This document shows, in pieces, positions 54,101 to 64,000 of a DNA stretch of 64,000 bases (position 1 is its first letter; each line of letters starts with the position of its first letter). The position numbers and the translations under genes were made by a program. The notes beneath the pieces are model-generated. The model was not told the origin of the DNA, ran no database searches, and saw only the letters and a program-made list of their open reading frames with translations. The DNA is taken from positions 6,209,194 to 6,273,193 of the forward strand of contig JAJEKV010000015.1 in NCBI GenBank assembly GCA_021234155.1. Direction: 5' to 3'. Source of the stretch: Isoetes taiwanensis (taxonomy: Eukaryota > Streptophyta > Lycopodiopsida > Isoetales > Isoetaceae).

Positions 54101-57100
54101 TTTTTTGATGGAATCAATCCTACGGCCCATTTTTGTATGTTGGAGCTTACGGACACCTCTCGTTTTGATTATACTCAATTATGATTGGGGCGCCTATGAT
54201 TTAAGATGTCGAATCTGAGTTTGCCTAAGGTTTTGATGGTATATCGAGCCTCTATACGGTTTCGTTTAAGCTTTTTAGAATATGAAATCACGGGGATTGA
54301 ACCTCTACCAAAATAACTCAATGTCCTAATCGACTACTTTAACCAATCTATCTAGTGAGCTAATGTGACTATTTTTTATCTTAAATCATGTTTTTTTTTC
54401 TAATAACCTATTGAATTTTTTTAGGAATATGGTCTATGGTTTCAAGAATTATATCTATATCAAATCCCCCTGGAACCCCCTGTTATTTTGCTACATATTC
54501 TAAGCGAGGTGCACCACTGGACTACCACGATCGTCGGATCATCAATCCTACGGCCAGATTGTATGTTGGAGCTTACGGACACCTCTCGTTTCGATTATAC
54601 TCAATTATGATTGGGGCGCCTATGATTTAAGATGTCGAATCTGAGTTTGCCTAAGGTTTTGATGGTATATCGAGCCTCTATACGGTTTCGTTTAAGCTTT
54701 TTAGAATATGAAATCTGAGGGGGATTGAACCTCTACCAAAATAACTCAATGTCCTAATCGACTACTTTAACCAATCTATCTAGTGAGCTAATGTGACTAT
54801 TTTTTATCTTAAATCATGTTTTTTTTTCTAATAACCTATTGAATTTTTTAGGAATATGGTCTATGGTTTCAGAATTATATCTATATCAAATCCCCACGGA
54901 ACCCCCTGTTATTTTTTGCTACATATTCTAAGCGAGGTGCACCTGGACTACCACGGATCGTCGGATCGTCAATCCTACGGCCCAGATTGTATGTTGGAGC
55001 TTACGGACACCTCTCGTTTCGATTATACTCAATTATGATTGGGGGCGCCTATGATTTAAGATGAATATGAGTTTGCCTAAGGTTTTGATGGTATATCGAG
55101 CCTCTATACGGTTTCGTTTAAGCTTTTAGAATATGAAATACGGGGATTCGAACCTCTACCAAAATAACTCAATGTCCTAATACGACTACTTTAACCAATC
55201 TATCTAGTGAGCTAATGTGACTATTTTTATCTTAAATCATGTTTTTTCTAATAACCTATTGAATTTTTTAGGAATATGGTCTATGGTTTCAAGAATTATA
55301 TCTATATCAAATCCCCACGGAACCCCCTGTTATTTTTGCTACATATTCTAAGCGAGGTGCACCACGGACTACCACAAATCGTCGGATCTGTCAATCCCCT
55401 ACCCCGATTGTATGTTGGAGCTTACGGACACCTCTCGTTTGATTATACTCAATTATGATTGGGGGCGCCTATGATTTAAGATGTCGAATACGAGTTTGCC
55501 TAAGGTTTTGATGGTATATCGAGCCTCTATCACGGTTTAAGTTTAAGCTTTTAGAATATGAAATGTCGAGGGATTGAACCTCTACCAAAATAACTCAATG
55601 TCCTAATACGACTACTTTAACCAATCTATCTAGTGAGCTAATGTGACTATTTTTTATCTTAAATCATGTTTTTTTTTCTAATAACCTATTGAATTTTTTT
55701 AGGAATATGGTCTATGGTTTCAAGAATTATATCTATATCAAATCCCCCTGGAACCCCCTGTTATTTTGCTACATATTCTAAACGAGGTGCACCCTGGACT
55801 ACCACAGTCGTCGGATCTGTCAATCCTACGGCCCAGATTGTATGTTGGAGCTTCTGGACACCTCTCGTTTCGATTATACTCAATTATGATTGGGGACGCC
55901 TATGATTTAAGATGTCGAATACGAGTTTGCCTAAGGTTTTGATGGTATATCGAGCCTCTATACGGTTTCGTTTAAGCTTTTAGAATATGAAATACGGGGA
56001 TTCGAACCTCTACCAAAATAACTCAATGTCCTAATACGACTACTTTAACCAATCTATCTAGTGAGCTAATGTGACTATTTTTTATCTTAAATCATGTTTT
56101 TTTTTCTAATAACCTATTGAATTTTTTTAGGAATATGGTCTATGGTTTCAAGAATTATATCTATATCAAATCCCCCTGGAACCCCCTGTTATTTTGCTAC
56201 ATATTCTAAACGAGGTGCACCCTGGACTACCACAGTCGTCGGATCTGTCAATCCTACGGCCCAGATTGTATGTTGGAGCTTCTGGACACCTCTCGTTTCG
56301 ATTATACTCAATTATGATTGGGGACGCCTATGATTTAAGATGTCGAATACGAGTTTGCCTAAGGTTTTGATGGTATATCGAGCCTCTATACGGTTTCGTT
56401 TAAGCTTTTAGAATATGAAATCTGGGGATTGAACCTCTACCAAAATAACTCAATGTCCTAATCGACTACTTTAACCAATCTATCTAGTGAGCTAATGTGA
56501 CTATTTTTATCTTAAATCTATGTTTTTTTTTCTAATAACCTATTGAATTTTTTAGGAATATGGTCTATGGTTTCAAGAATTATATCTATATCAAATCCCC
56601 ACGGAACCCCTGTTATTTTGCTACATATTCTAAACGAGGTGCACCCTGGACTACCACAGTCGTCGGATCTGTCAATCCTACGGCCCAGATTGTATGTTGG
56701 AGCTTCTGGACACCTCTCGTTTCGATTATACTCAATTATGATTGGGGACGCCTATGATTTAAGATGTCGAATCTGAGTTTGCCTAAGGTTTTGATGGTAT
56801 ATCGAGCCTCTATCACGGTTTCGTTTAAGCTTTTAGAATATGAAATACGGGGATTCGAACCTCTACCAAAATAACTCAATGTCCTAATACGACTACTTTA
56901 ACCAATCTATCTAGTGAGCTAATGTGACTATTTTTTATCTTAAATCATGTTTTTTTTTCTAATAACCTATTGAATTTTTTAGGAATATGGTCTATGGTTT
57001 CAAGAATTATATCTATATCAAATCCCCACGGAACCCCACGTTATTTTGCTACATATTCTAAACGAGGTGCACCCCTGGACTACCACGTTTTCGTCGGATC

Positions 57101-58670
57101 AATCCATGGTTCATCCTGACCCCATTGTATGTTGGAGCTTACGGACACCTCTCGTTTCGATTATACTCAATTATGATTGGGGACGCCTATGATTTAAGAT
57201 GTCGAATAGTCTGAGTTTGCCTAAGGTTTTGATGGTATATCGAGCCTCTATACGGTTTCGTTTAAGCTTTTAGAATATGAAATTGAGGGGATTGAACCTC
57301 TACCAAAATAACTCAATGTCCCGGACTACTTTAACCAATCTATCTAGTGAGCTAATGTGACTATTTTTTATCTTAAATCATGTTTTTTTTTCTAATAACC
57401 TATTGAATTTTTTTAGGAATATGGTCTATGGTTTCAAGAATTATATCTATATCAAATCCCCCTGGAACCCCCTGTTTATGATTGGGGACGCCTATGATTT
57501 AAGATGTCGAATCTGAGTTTGCCTAAGGTTTTGATGGTATATCGAGAGCCTCTATTTGATGGTTTCGTTTAAGCTTTTAGAATATGAAATCTGGGGGATT
57601 GAACCTCTACCAAAATAACTCAATGTCCTAATCGACTACTTTAACCAATCTATCTAGTGAGCTAATGTGACTATTTTTTATCTTAAATCATGTTTTTTTT
57701 CTAATAACCTATTGAATTTTTTTTAGGAATATGGTCTATGGTTTCAAAAATTATATCTATATCAAATCCCCCTGGAACCCCCTGTTATTTTGCTACATAT
57801 TCTAAGCGAGGTGCACCACGGACTACCAAAATAACCAATGTCGTCGGATCAATCAATCCTAATGTGACTATTTTTATCTTAAATCATTCTATGTTGGAGC
57901 TTACGGACACCTCTCGTTTCGATTATACTCAATTATGATTGGGGGGGCCTATGATTTAAGATGTAGAATCTGAGTTTGCCTAAGGTTTTGATGGTATATC
58001 GAGCCTCTATACGGTTTCGTTTAAGCTTTTAGAATATGAAATCACGGGGATTGAACCTCTACCAAAATAACTCAATGTCCTAATATGACTACTTTAACCA
58101 ATCTATCTAGTGAGCTAATGTGACTATTTTTTTATCTTAAATCATGTTTTTTTCTAATAACCCATTGAATTTTTTTAGGAATATGGTCTATGGTTTCAAG
58201 AATTATATCTATATCAAATCCCCCTGGAACCCTTTGTTATTTTGCTACATATTCTAAACGAGGTGCACCCTGGACTACCACAGTCGTCGGATCTGTCAAT
58301 CCTACGGCCCAGATTGTATGTTGGAGCTTCTGGACACCTCTCGTTTCGATTATACTCAATTATGATTGGGGACGCCTATGATTTAAGATGTCGAATACGA
58401 GTTTGCCTAAGGTTTTGATGGTATATCGAGCCTCTATACGGTTTCGCTTAAGCTTTTAGAATATGAAATACGGGGATTCGAACCTCTACCAAAATAACTC
58501 AATGTCCTAATACGACTACTTTAACCAATCTATCTAGTGAGCTAATGTGACTATTTTTTATCTTAAATCTATGTTTTTTTTTCTAATAACCCATTGAATT
58601 TTTTTAGGAATATGGTCTATGGTTTCAAGAATTATATCTATATCAAATCCCCCTGTTATTTTGCTACATA
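51141..58670 (-). repeat. Tandem array 2: ~428-bp units with Pol III-like boxes, about 18 copies
   Basis: The word ATGGTCTATGGTTTCA marks units at about 51411, 51804, 52225, 52655, 53083, 53511, 53938, 54429, 54856, 55276, 55707, 56135, 56560, 56988, 57420, 57731, 58183 and 58612. Spacing is mostly 420-431, with one short (about 311) and one long (about 491) unit. On the minus strand each has A-box TAGCTCACTAG (rc at 52578-52588) and B-box GGTTCGAATCC (rc at 52518-52528). The units have no coding sense; the recurrent 60-65-codon frames are by-products. The array ends CCCCCTGTTATTTTGCTACA TATT, the E tail word. It sits within LINE-B. Confidence 0.9.
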
Positions 58671-59440
58671 TTCCAATTCTCTTGTTGCTAGATTACCTCT
58701 GGAACTGTAAATATAAGCTTGACCTTCAGTATGATATGGCAGAAGAGGCTACAATGGCAAGGCAGGAAAACAGTAGGGCATACATATTTCAGTATAATCA
58801 TGATTATAGCTTCTGGACTGGGACAGTCAAAGGAAAGCTTATAGACAGGTTGAGAGAAATTCCAGGAAGGGAAATACAGTGGGCTGAAGAGTTCTCCAAA
58901 GAAACTCATCTTATGCATGCATTATTCTGGTTCATTAGCAGGTTTGGCAGGGAGATGACAAAATCTCAATTTGAATTTTACAGGGAAAGTTATTACTACC
59001 ATAGAGGAAGGGCTGATTGCTTTGAAACTCTGATCCATCTAATGGCCACATGTAATTCTGTGAGGCTACTGGAGCTAGTGGACTGGGGGAGCAATCAAAT
59101 TCCAATCTATCAAACTCAGATCTGAGACCATTTCCATTTTCTCCATTCATATAACTTCTGAGTTTCCTTTGCTTTTTATTAGGTACCGTCTTTTATCTGC
59201 ACAAGGGCTCAACTGACAAGGATACCAACATCATCTTTTTGGACAGATCTAATCGGATCAGAAATATCTTGATCTATTTCATTTTGCTTTTTGCAACTTT
59301 AAGCTATTTTTAAAACTCTCTATAGCTTAAACTTAAAAGCTTATCATCTTTGGATATGCCTAAGGTATTATGTAATTGTTTTCCATAATTAATGATTAAT
59401 AATAAAAGCTTCTTTCCTTCAAAAAAAAAAAAAAAAAAAA
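58671..59440 (+). pseudogene. LINE-B: ORF3, 3' UTR and poly(A)
   Basis: The frame from about 58700 to 59125 contains YDMAEEATMARQENSRAYIF, REIPGREIQWAEEFSKETHL and FWFISRFGREMTKSQFEFYR, homologous to LINE-A ORF3 and here without a stop. The 3' UTR contains AATAATAAAAG and ends TTCCTTC plus about 20 A (59421-59440). It lies in LINE-C, which is read on the other strand right after the A-run. Confidence 0.7.
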
Positions 59441-60325
59441 TCTGCCATTTGCTGATCAGTTGTATTAAGGACTGTAATTTGCATATGCCCTTGAGGGTTT
59501 AATACAGATGATGATGTAGACCTAGCACTGGTTATCTCTTCATTATGTGCCATCAAATCTTTCTTTCTCTGATATACATTTGTAACTGTCATTAACTCTA
59601 TGCCAAGGGACATGCTGTCGAATTTGGTTCTGTTATTGATGCAGTTGCTGTTGATCTTCATTTGGAGCTAACTTGTGCTAATCTTTATCTTTGCAAGACT
59701 GAATAATAACCCCCAAAGTCTGATTAACTTTCTCAGTAAGTGAAGCCTCCTTAAAGACATTGCAAGAAATACTTGAATGTCTTGTGTTACATTTTTGGCA
59801 AAGGCATGGTAATCCCACCTGTCTAAGATGCATGGTAATCTGTTTGCCATAAAAATCAATGAGAGGTATAGAAGTAGGCACAGTCTTAGAGAAGTCTAGT
59901 TGAATAAAGCATTTAGGGGGCCTACGTGAGGAAAAAGCAGTGATAATGGAGTTATACATATATTTGAAACAATCTTCAATCCAATATATAGGAGATCACT
60001 GATGGTGATAGAGGCAATGCAGAATTTATCATAATCACTTAAAGGAAGGGTAGGGCTCTATTTGAGAAAAGTAGCATGATAAGTATCACAAGTGGCATGG
60101 CCAAGTCTGAGAAGTTAATTAGCAGTACTGATGCTACCACATTCCACCATCTTATATGGAATTTAGCCAGTAGATAGCAATGATAACTATTCCCTTATGT
60201 AGCTTAAGAAATTGATCCCAAAGCCTTTCAATTTTAAGTTCCACATTGTCTATTCTGATAAGAACGACAAAGCTTGGAAAGGAATCAATTTTGGAAGCAA
60301 TAAGAATAGAATAGAATAGAATAGA
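59441..60325 (-). pseudogene. LINE-C: ORF1 fragment (DUF4283 region and zinc knuckle)
   Basis: Minus-strand pieces match LINE-A ORF1. IDNVELKIERLWDQFLKLHK and AIYWLNSI correspond to MSIEKLWSFLLSLQKG...YWLN. PPKCFIQLDFSKTVPTSIPL, DFYGKQ and GLPCLCQKCNTRHSSISC correspond to PPVVYVQIDLSKDIPISIPY and the knuckle. Several stops and frameshifts. LINE-B is inserted at its left border; an (AATAG)n run at 60301-60325 marks the right border with an unassigned insert. Confidence 0.75.
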
Positions 60326-60492
60326 TTTTTTAGCGTCCACGGAGACTGATTGGCCTATGGGACCCAAACAAAAAGAGAGCAGCAAGCGTATTACTGACAG
60401 GATTAAAAAACCCCCGCCCCGAAGGGTTTTCAAGGGAGAAACCTTAGCAGTAATAAGTATGCTGGCACGCTGTACAATTGTATAGGGCAGCT
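60326..60492. other. Unassigned insert in LINE-C, left part
   Basis: Begins after the (AATAG)n run. It contains CCCCCGCCCCGAAGGGTTTT, which resembles the E-family hairpin only loosely. It is continuous with 61633 onward once the nested LINE-G is set aside. Confidence 0.45.
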
Positions 60493-61616
60493 ATGGTTTT
60501 TCATAAGCGAGGTGTGAGAATTGAGCTCCCTTGGGCATTGTTATATCCATTGAAAGCTTATTTCTCCAGTACTGAAAGGCTTGCTTCGGGCCTGGAAGGT
60601 AGTCCAGCAGGTGATTACATTTGATTGGGAAGCTTGTCTCCAGGCATCTTCCCCCTTTCTGTGGTTGCCTTTGTATACCCATGGACAACTACACCCAGTT
60701 GTAGAATTTATGCATCGCATTCCCAAGCGAGGTGGAGGAGAGCAGGTATTATTTCTATTGAACAATGGTATTTTGGTATTGACATTGCTCCTTGGCAATG
60801 GTTTTAGGAGACATATGGGTTGTTGGATAAAGATATCAGTATATGGGCTTATGTAGCAAGTGCTCTTCCTCTAATTAAGAAGGTGGGTAACAAGAGATGC
60901 TGGAACTTTGTTCAAGGTATTAAAGAAGGCAAGAAGCTAGTAAGTTCATGCTACAGATTGCTTACCTCCTCAATTACTTTATCACCTTCTCAAAAATGGC
61001 ACTTACAGACTTTGCCTTCTCAATGGCAATCTATCTGGAACCTTGTTTGGTCTAAATATAATCCTCCAAAGGTAAATGTTCTACTTTGGCAGGTGATTCA
61101 TCGCTCATTGAGAGTTAATGAGATGGTTCATCGCTTTAAGTCGGGAGTAAGCCCACTTTGCCCAATGTGTGAGCGGTGCATTGAAACATTGGAGCACTGT
61201 TTATATTTGTGTGCAGAGCTGAGTAGTCTTAGGTCCTGGCTGCATTCTCTTTTTGGAGTATCTTTGGATAGTCAGCACTTTCTTTTGGGTATTTATCCAA
61301 ACCAAAGGGATCGCTTCTAAAAAGGATTGCATTTCACATGGCAAAGTCTTGGCTAATATGGAGTGTATGGAAGCTTAAGGCTAAGAAAGGTCTTTATGAT
61401 AAGCGTCTTTCTTCTCAGGTGGTGCTTCAAGAAATTCGTAAGAAGTTGTATAATTGCTTCCAGATCTCCAATTGGCCTGATCGTATTAAAATTCCAATAT
61501 GGAGTGATCATCTAAAAGTGATTGATGCTTCAGGGGACATTTCTTACTTCCGAAGTACTTTGTAATATTTTGAGTGTATAATATGAAGTAAAACACGTTC
61601 AAAAAAAAAAAAAAAA
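60493..61616 (+). mobile_element. LINE-G: 5'-truncated L1-type LINE with 16-bp target duplication
   Basis: ATTGTATAGGGCAGCT is found at 60477-60492 and 61617-61632 without mismatch, with an A-run of about 16 before the second copy. This is the hallmark of target-primed insertion. The body is only the last 1.1 kb of a LINE. TTCAAAA precedes the poly(A), and no ORF3 is present. Confidence 0.92.
60820..61565 (+). pseudogene. LINE-G: ORF2 C-terminus with RT zinc-binding domain
   Basis: The frame 60820-61320 carries WNLVWSKYNPPKVNVLLWQV and CPMCERCIETLEHCLYLC, the zinc-binding domain that follows RT in plant L1 LINEs. After one break (TAA at 61318-61320) it continues as MAKSWLIWSVWKLKAKKGLY to a stop at 61563-61565. 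The sequence belongs to an L1 subfamily clearly different from LINE-A. Confidence 0.8.
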
Positions 61617-61632
61617 ATTGTATAGGGCAGCT

Positions 61633-62182
61633 CAATATCTGCCGGGAGGACAATAACCGAAGTCCGGTGCATCCATAACCTCCTAGAGGTATGACCCCAA
61701 CAAACCCATCGATGCCGTATTCAATAACTCATGCAACGGTTGGCGGGCACTAGTAATGTCGCAACATACCGCCCTCGGATATGGGCAAATCTTTGGGCAG
61801 ATCCGAGGGCATGACATTCATCCTCAATGGCTCTGGTGACAACACCGGCAAAGCCTTTCCTCCCGCGGCTTCCCGAGCCCAACGGCCCTGTCTCAATACA
61901 GGACGATGTGCACCGTCTTGTAATGGAAGCTATAAGTCTTTTATTTGGGTCTACAGGGCACGGGTGTGGGCCTCTCGTGAGCCTAGGATTGACTTGCTGC
62001 TTATAGTGTGCCAGCTTAGAGGAGAAGATAATTTAGACGAAGAATCCAAGTATTGGTTGTGTTATAGTTCATCCGCTAGCTTTTTATTTAGAAACTACAT
62101 GAACAGAAGGTCTCGAACAGAAGGTCTCCGAATGCCAGAGTGTATGGGGACTCCATTGTAAACCAGACGAGGAATTACACCA
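61633..62182. other. Unassigned insert in LINE-C, right part
   Basis: Moderately GC-rich, with CCTCGGATATGGG and GATCCGAGGGCATG as a loose inverted pair. No protein similarity is recognised in the open frame 61781-62161. Its ends could not be set from repeats. Confidence 0.4.
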
Positions 62183-62410
62183 TCATGCCTGGCTGGGATC
62201 GTTGGATAGAGTATCCCAAACTGGAGGAAATTTAGGAAAGCGATGCATATCTATTTTGTGAAAATTTAGGTCAGCAAAGTCACCAAATTTAATAAATTTG
62301 GAAGGATTACCATGGAAAGAACTTAACTGAGATAGAAGATCGGCTCTTTGGGCCGAAGACAGCAACATGAAGTTGTGAAGAATCGAAAGAGAAAGAGTAT
62401 TTAGGGCTTT
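62183..62410 (-). pseudogene. LINE-C: ORF1 N-terminal part
   Basis: The minus-strand frame reads ALNTLSLSILHNFMLLSSAQ, PSKFIKFGDFADL and FPPVWDTLSNDPSQA, matching residues 2-80 of LINE-A ORF1 (ALNTFQNLNSST; PSNFIPFGNFKDF; TPIWDNLSKDPSA). It is cut at 62183 by the unassigned insert. The upstream part is open to 62554. Confidence 0.8.
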
Positions 62411-62583
62411 GATTTTTAGGATTTTTAAGAATTTCGAATAGTATGGGGAACAACAGAAGAGAACAACAAATGTCAACGGAATTTGAAATTTGGGAGAACA
62501 GAAGGAGAGAATTAGAGTGGTAAGAAGACCATGCGAATGCCATTTTGTGAACACAAGATCAAAGAGAGATTGAATAGTACCTT

Positions 62584-62787
62584 TTAGGGAGAATGGTCCA
62601 TATTTCCAACCAAATTATGCTCAGAGTGAACTTTAACTGTTATTTTCAATTCTGTCCAATTGCAATAAATCCGAAATATGCCCGTTGTTGCAATATTCTT
62701 AGATCCACCAAATTCTTCAAGCCAAGAATCAATTATCTTAGCTTCAAATTCTTCTGTACTTGGCACAAAGAAGTATTCAGGACTGAA
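62584..62787 (-). pseudogene. LINE-C: leader frame (ORF0-like)
   Basis: FSPEYFFVPSTEEFEAKIID and SWLEEFGGSKNI are the counterpart of the LINE-A leader frame at 38816-38992. The spacing to ORF1 is similar in both. It ends with a stop at 62584. The start side is lost at the border with LINE-D. Confidence 0.5.
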
Positions 62788-62811
62788 TATTTATTTATTT
62801 ATTTATTCAAG

Positions 62812-62838
62812 CCATTTCGGACCCTCAGGTCCATATGG
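62812..62838 (-). other. LINE-D 3' stem-loop
   Basis: On the minus strand GGACCTGAGGGTCC folds with a TGA loop, with outer CCAT/ATGG able to pair further. It lies just before the (AAAT)n end. In stringent-type LINEs such a structure is what the RT recognises; here that is inference. Confidence 0.55.
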
Positions 62839-62850
62839 CAAACTATATAA

Positions 62851-63723
62851 TCAATCAAAGTCCATACTGCTTTCTAACATTTCAGCATGATTAAACAACT
62901 CAATAATATCCGCACGCTCCTTCCAAACCTCTCTTAGGTATGAACTAAGAGTATGTGGAGGAGAGTGTAGCAATTCAGATAAAGTAGTGCCAAAAATTCC
63001 ATATTTCAATCTAATATGATCATATGCAGGACATTCTAAAAACGCATGTACCTCAGATTCAATCTTTGGATCCATACAGCTTGGGCAAAATCTTTCTTCT
63101 CTAGGCTTCCCATACCATCTTCCTGTTTCAATATGAAGCTGATGTGAAGATGTTCTAAGTTGGGAGATTAACCTCCGATTTCTCTTGTCAATATTTGCCA
63201 TCAAGTATTGAGGTTCTTTATATTCTACCATGGAATTTATTGTGCTATGGTAAAAGCTCTTTTTGACCTCGTTATCATTACCATCCATGGTCCACAAATG
63301 CTGCAAGAATTTTTCTGACACGACGGCTCTTATTTCAGTAAATTTCAAAGTCATAGGCCAGTGACTCCCCCCTAGGTTCCAAGGACTTGCCCATGTATCT
63401 ACCTGTCGAAACCACCCTTTCTCAGATGACTGTTGCATTGCCTGGAAAGGGAGTCGCCATTCTGGCAGATTGCGAACTTGATTAACATAGGCGATAGTGC
63501 GACGTAAAGCTTCAGCTTCAAGTGACAATATACCAACTTCAGCCAGCATTATACAATAAGGGGTTTGGGACTTAATCCCTAGTTCCTCTGCGATAAAGCG
63601 CTTCTGAACAAGCTCAATCTGTTTCCATCCTTGCTGTGATAGTCCAGGTGCCCATGCTAGCCATAAAGCATAACCGGCCTTACTAAAACCCCATAAAGCA
63701 ATTTTCAGAGTTTCCAATCCCAA
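62851..63723 (-). pseudogene. LINE-D: ORF2 C-terminal region with zinc-binding motif
   Basis: 290 codons open, from MGLETLKIALWGFSKAGYAL and GPGLSQQGWKQIELVQKRFI-like text (the first residue here being A-P-G) through LAEVGILSLEAEALRRTIAY to FCPSCMDPKIESEVHAFLEC then PAYDHIRLKYG, ending at a TAA/TGA near 62851. The C-x2-C...H-x4-C pattern is the terminal zinc motif seen in jockey/CR1/RTEX-like LINEs. It overlaps the upstream RT frame by a frameshift at 63705-63723, so the copy is broken once. Confidence 0.65.
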
Positions 63724-64000
63724 AAGTTATTTACTCGACATGTATGCAGCATTGCATAGAGGGATCTAAGGCCACCAGATGCTCTTTTACATGCTGCTGA
63801 ACTCCATCTATAATTGCTAGTTATCTCAATACCTAGATATTTATATTCACTTACTTGTTCCAATATCTTTCCACCAATTGTAAAGGAGGTCTTATCTCGG
63901 GTACCAAAAATCATCACCTTTGATTTAGATAGGTTCACTGTTAATTGCTTCTCCTTGCAAAACTCATCCAAGACATCAAGATGTTGCTGTAGCCCCTCGC
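63705..64000 (-). pseudogene. LINE-D: end of reverse transcriptase, partial
   Basis: The frame enters at the window edge (EGLQQHLDVLDEFCKEKQLT) and includes VNLSKSKVMIFGTRDK and LEQVSEYKYLGIEITSNYRW. These are RT motifs after the YADD box: the NxxKSKVMxF motif and the YLGxxI motif. The catalytic box itself lies beyond 64000. It ends in a frameshift near 63710. Confidence 0.7.

Larger units (their letters stand above)
62788..64000 (-). mobile_element. LINE-D: non-L1-type LINE, 3' part (runs off window)
   Basis: Its 3' end is not a poly(A) but an (AAAT)n run on the minus strand (plus strand 62789-62807), preceded by a stem-loop (62812-62838) containing GGACC and GGTCC. This type of end is usual for LINEs outside the plant L1 group (CR1/L2/jockey/RTE-like). 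The coding part continues past 64000. It is inserted in the leader of LINE-C. Confidence 0.7.

Noticed and set aside
51141-58670. Repeated 60-65-codon frames (MVSRIISISNPPG...) as a gene family, or the array as CRISPR
   Set aside because: The frames arise in each satellite unit, contain no domain and shift with small indels. Units are ~428 bp without short repeat/spacer alternation, so not CRISPR.
61781-62161. 126-codon ORF in the unassigned insert
   Set aside because: No recognised domain and no second copy for comparison; left as unassigned.

Overview
The window looks like transposon-packed, gene-poor nuclear DNA of a land plant. Plant signs: PLS-type pentatricopeptide-repeat (PPR) fragments, a callose-synthase-like fragment with an intron, L1-type LINEs whose ORF1 is DUF4283 plus CCHC, and a Copia element primed by initiator-Met tRNA. 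A chromodomain Gypsy element with a sushi/Tcn1-style gag and a non-L1 LINE at the right edge would fit a seed-free plant (fern, lycophyte or bryophyte better than a flowering plant). That placement is inference. I found no convincing intact host gene.

Layout. 1-300 is a partial PPR pseudogene; 301-3440 is non-coding with small repeats and palindromes. 3443-4714 is a ~350-bp-period repeat block that recurs at 20106-21442. Between the two copies lie a 5'-truncated Copia (Copia-1, 4715-8490) and a minus-strand chromovirus (Gypsy-1, 8491-19196, 5-bp target duplication GTGGA). Gypsy-1 carries two nested insertions: a degraded Gypsy gag segment (12040-14930) and an 'E' element (about 16493-19117) with the callose-synthase-like fragment. 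22666-24430 is a tandem array with tRNA-like A/B boxes. 24431-29035 is a decayed Athila/Tat-like Gypsy. 29827-30837 is a LINE fragment cut by a young Copia (Copia-2, 30838-36144, 573-bp LTRs, duplication CTAGA).

From 38635 to 50711 lies a full-length LINE (LINE-A, 14-bp duplication) with an intact 1258-aa ORF2. Its ORF1 is split by a 4.3-kb composite of E elements (39466-43776, duplication TTCCT). 51141-58670 is a ~428-bp tRNA-like satellite of about 18 units sitting inside another LINE (LINE-B). 59441-62787 is an opposite-strand LINE (LINE-C), broken by an unassigned insert that itself holds a 5'-truncated LINE with a perfect 16-bp duplication. A non-L1 LINE fills 62788-64000.

The nesting gives a relative order of events. 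The most novel-looking parts are: (1) the E family, with a ~276-bp inverted-repeat head, an A-tract plus hairpin, host gene fragments and a conserved tail; (2) two tandem arrays carrying Pol III-like boxes, one ending in the E tail; (3) extra conserved ORFs before ORF1 and after ORF2 of the LINE-A family.
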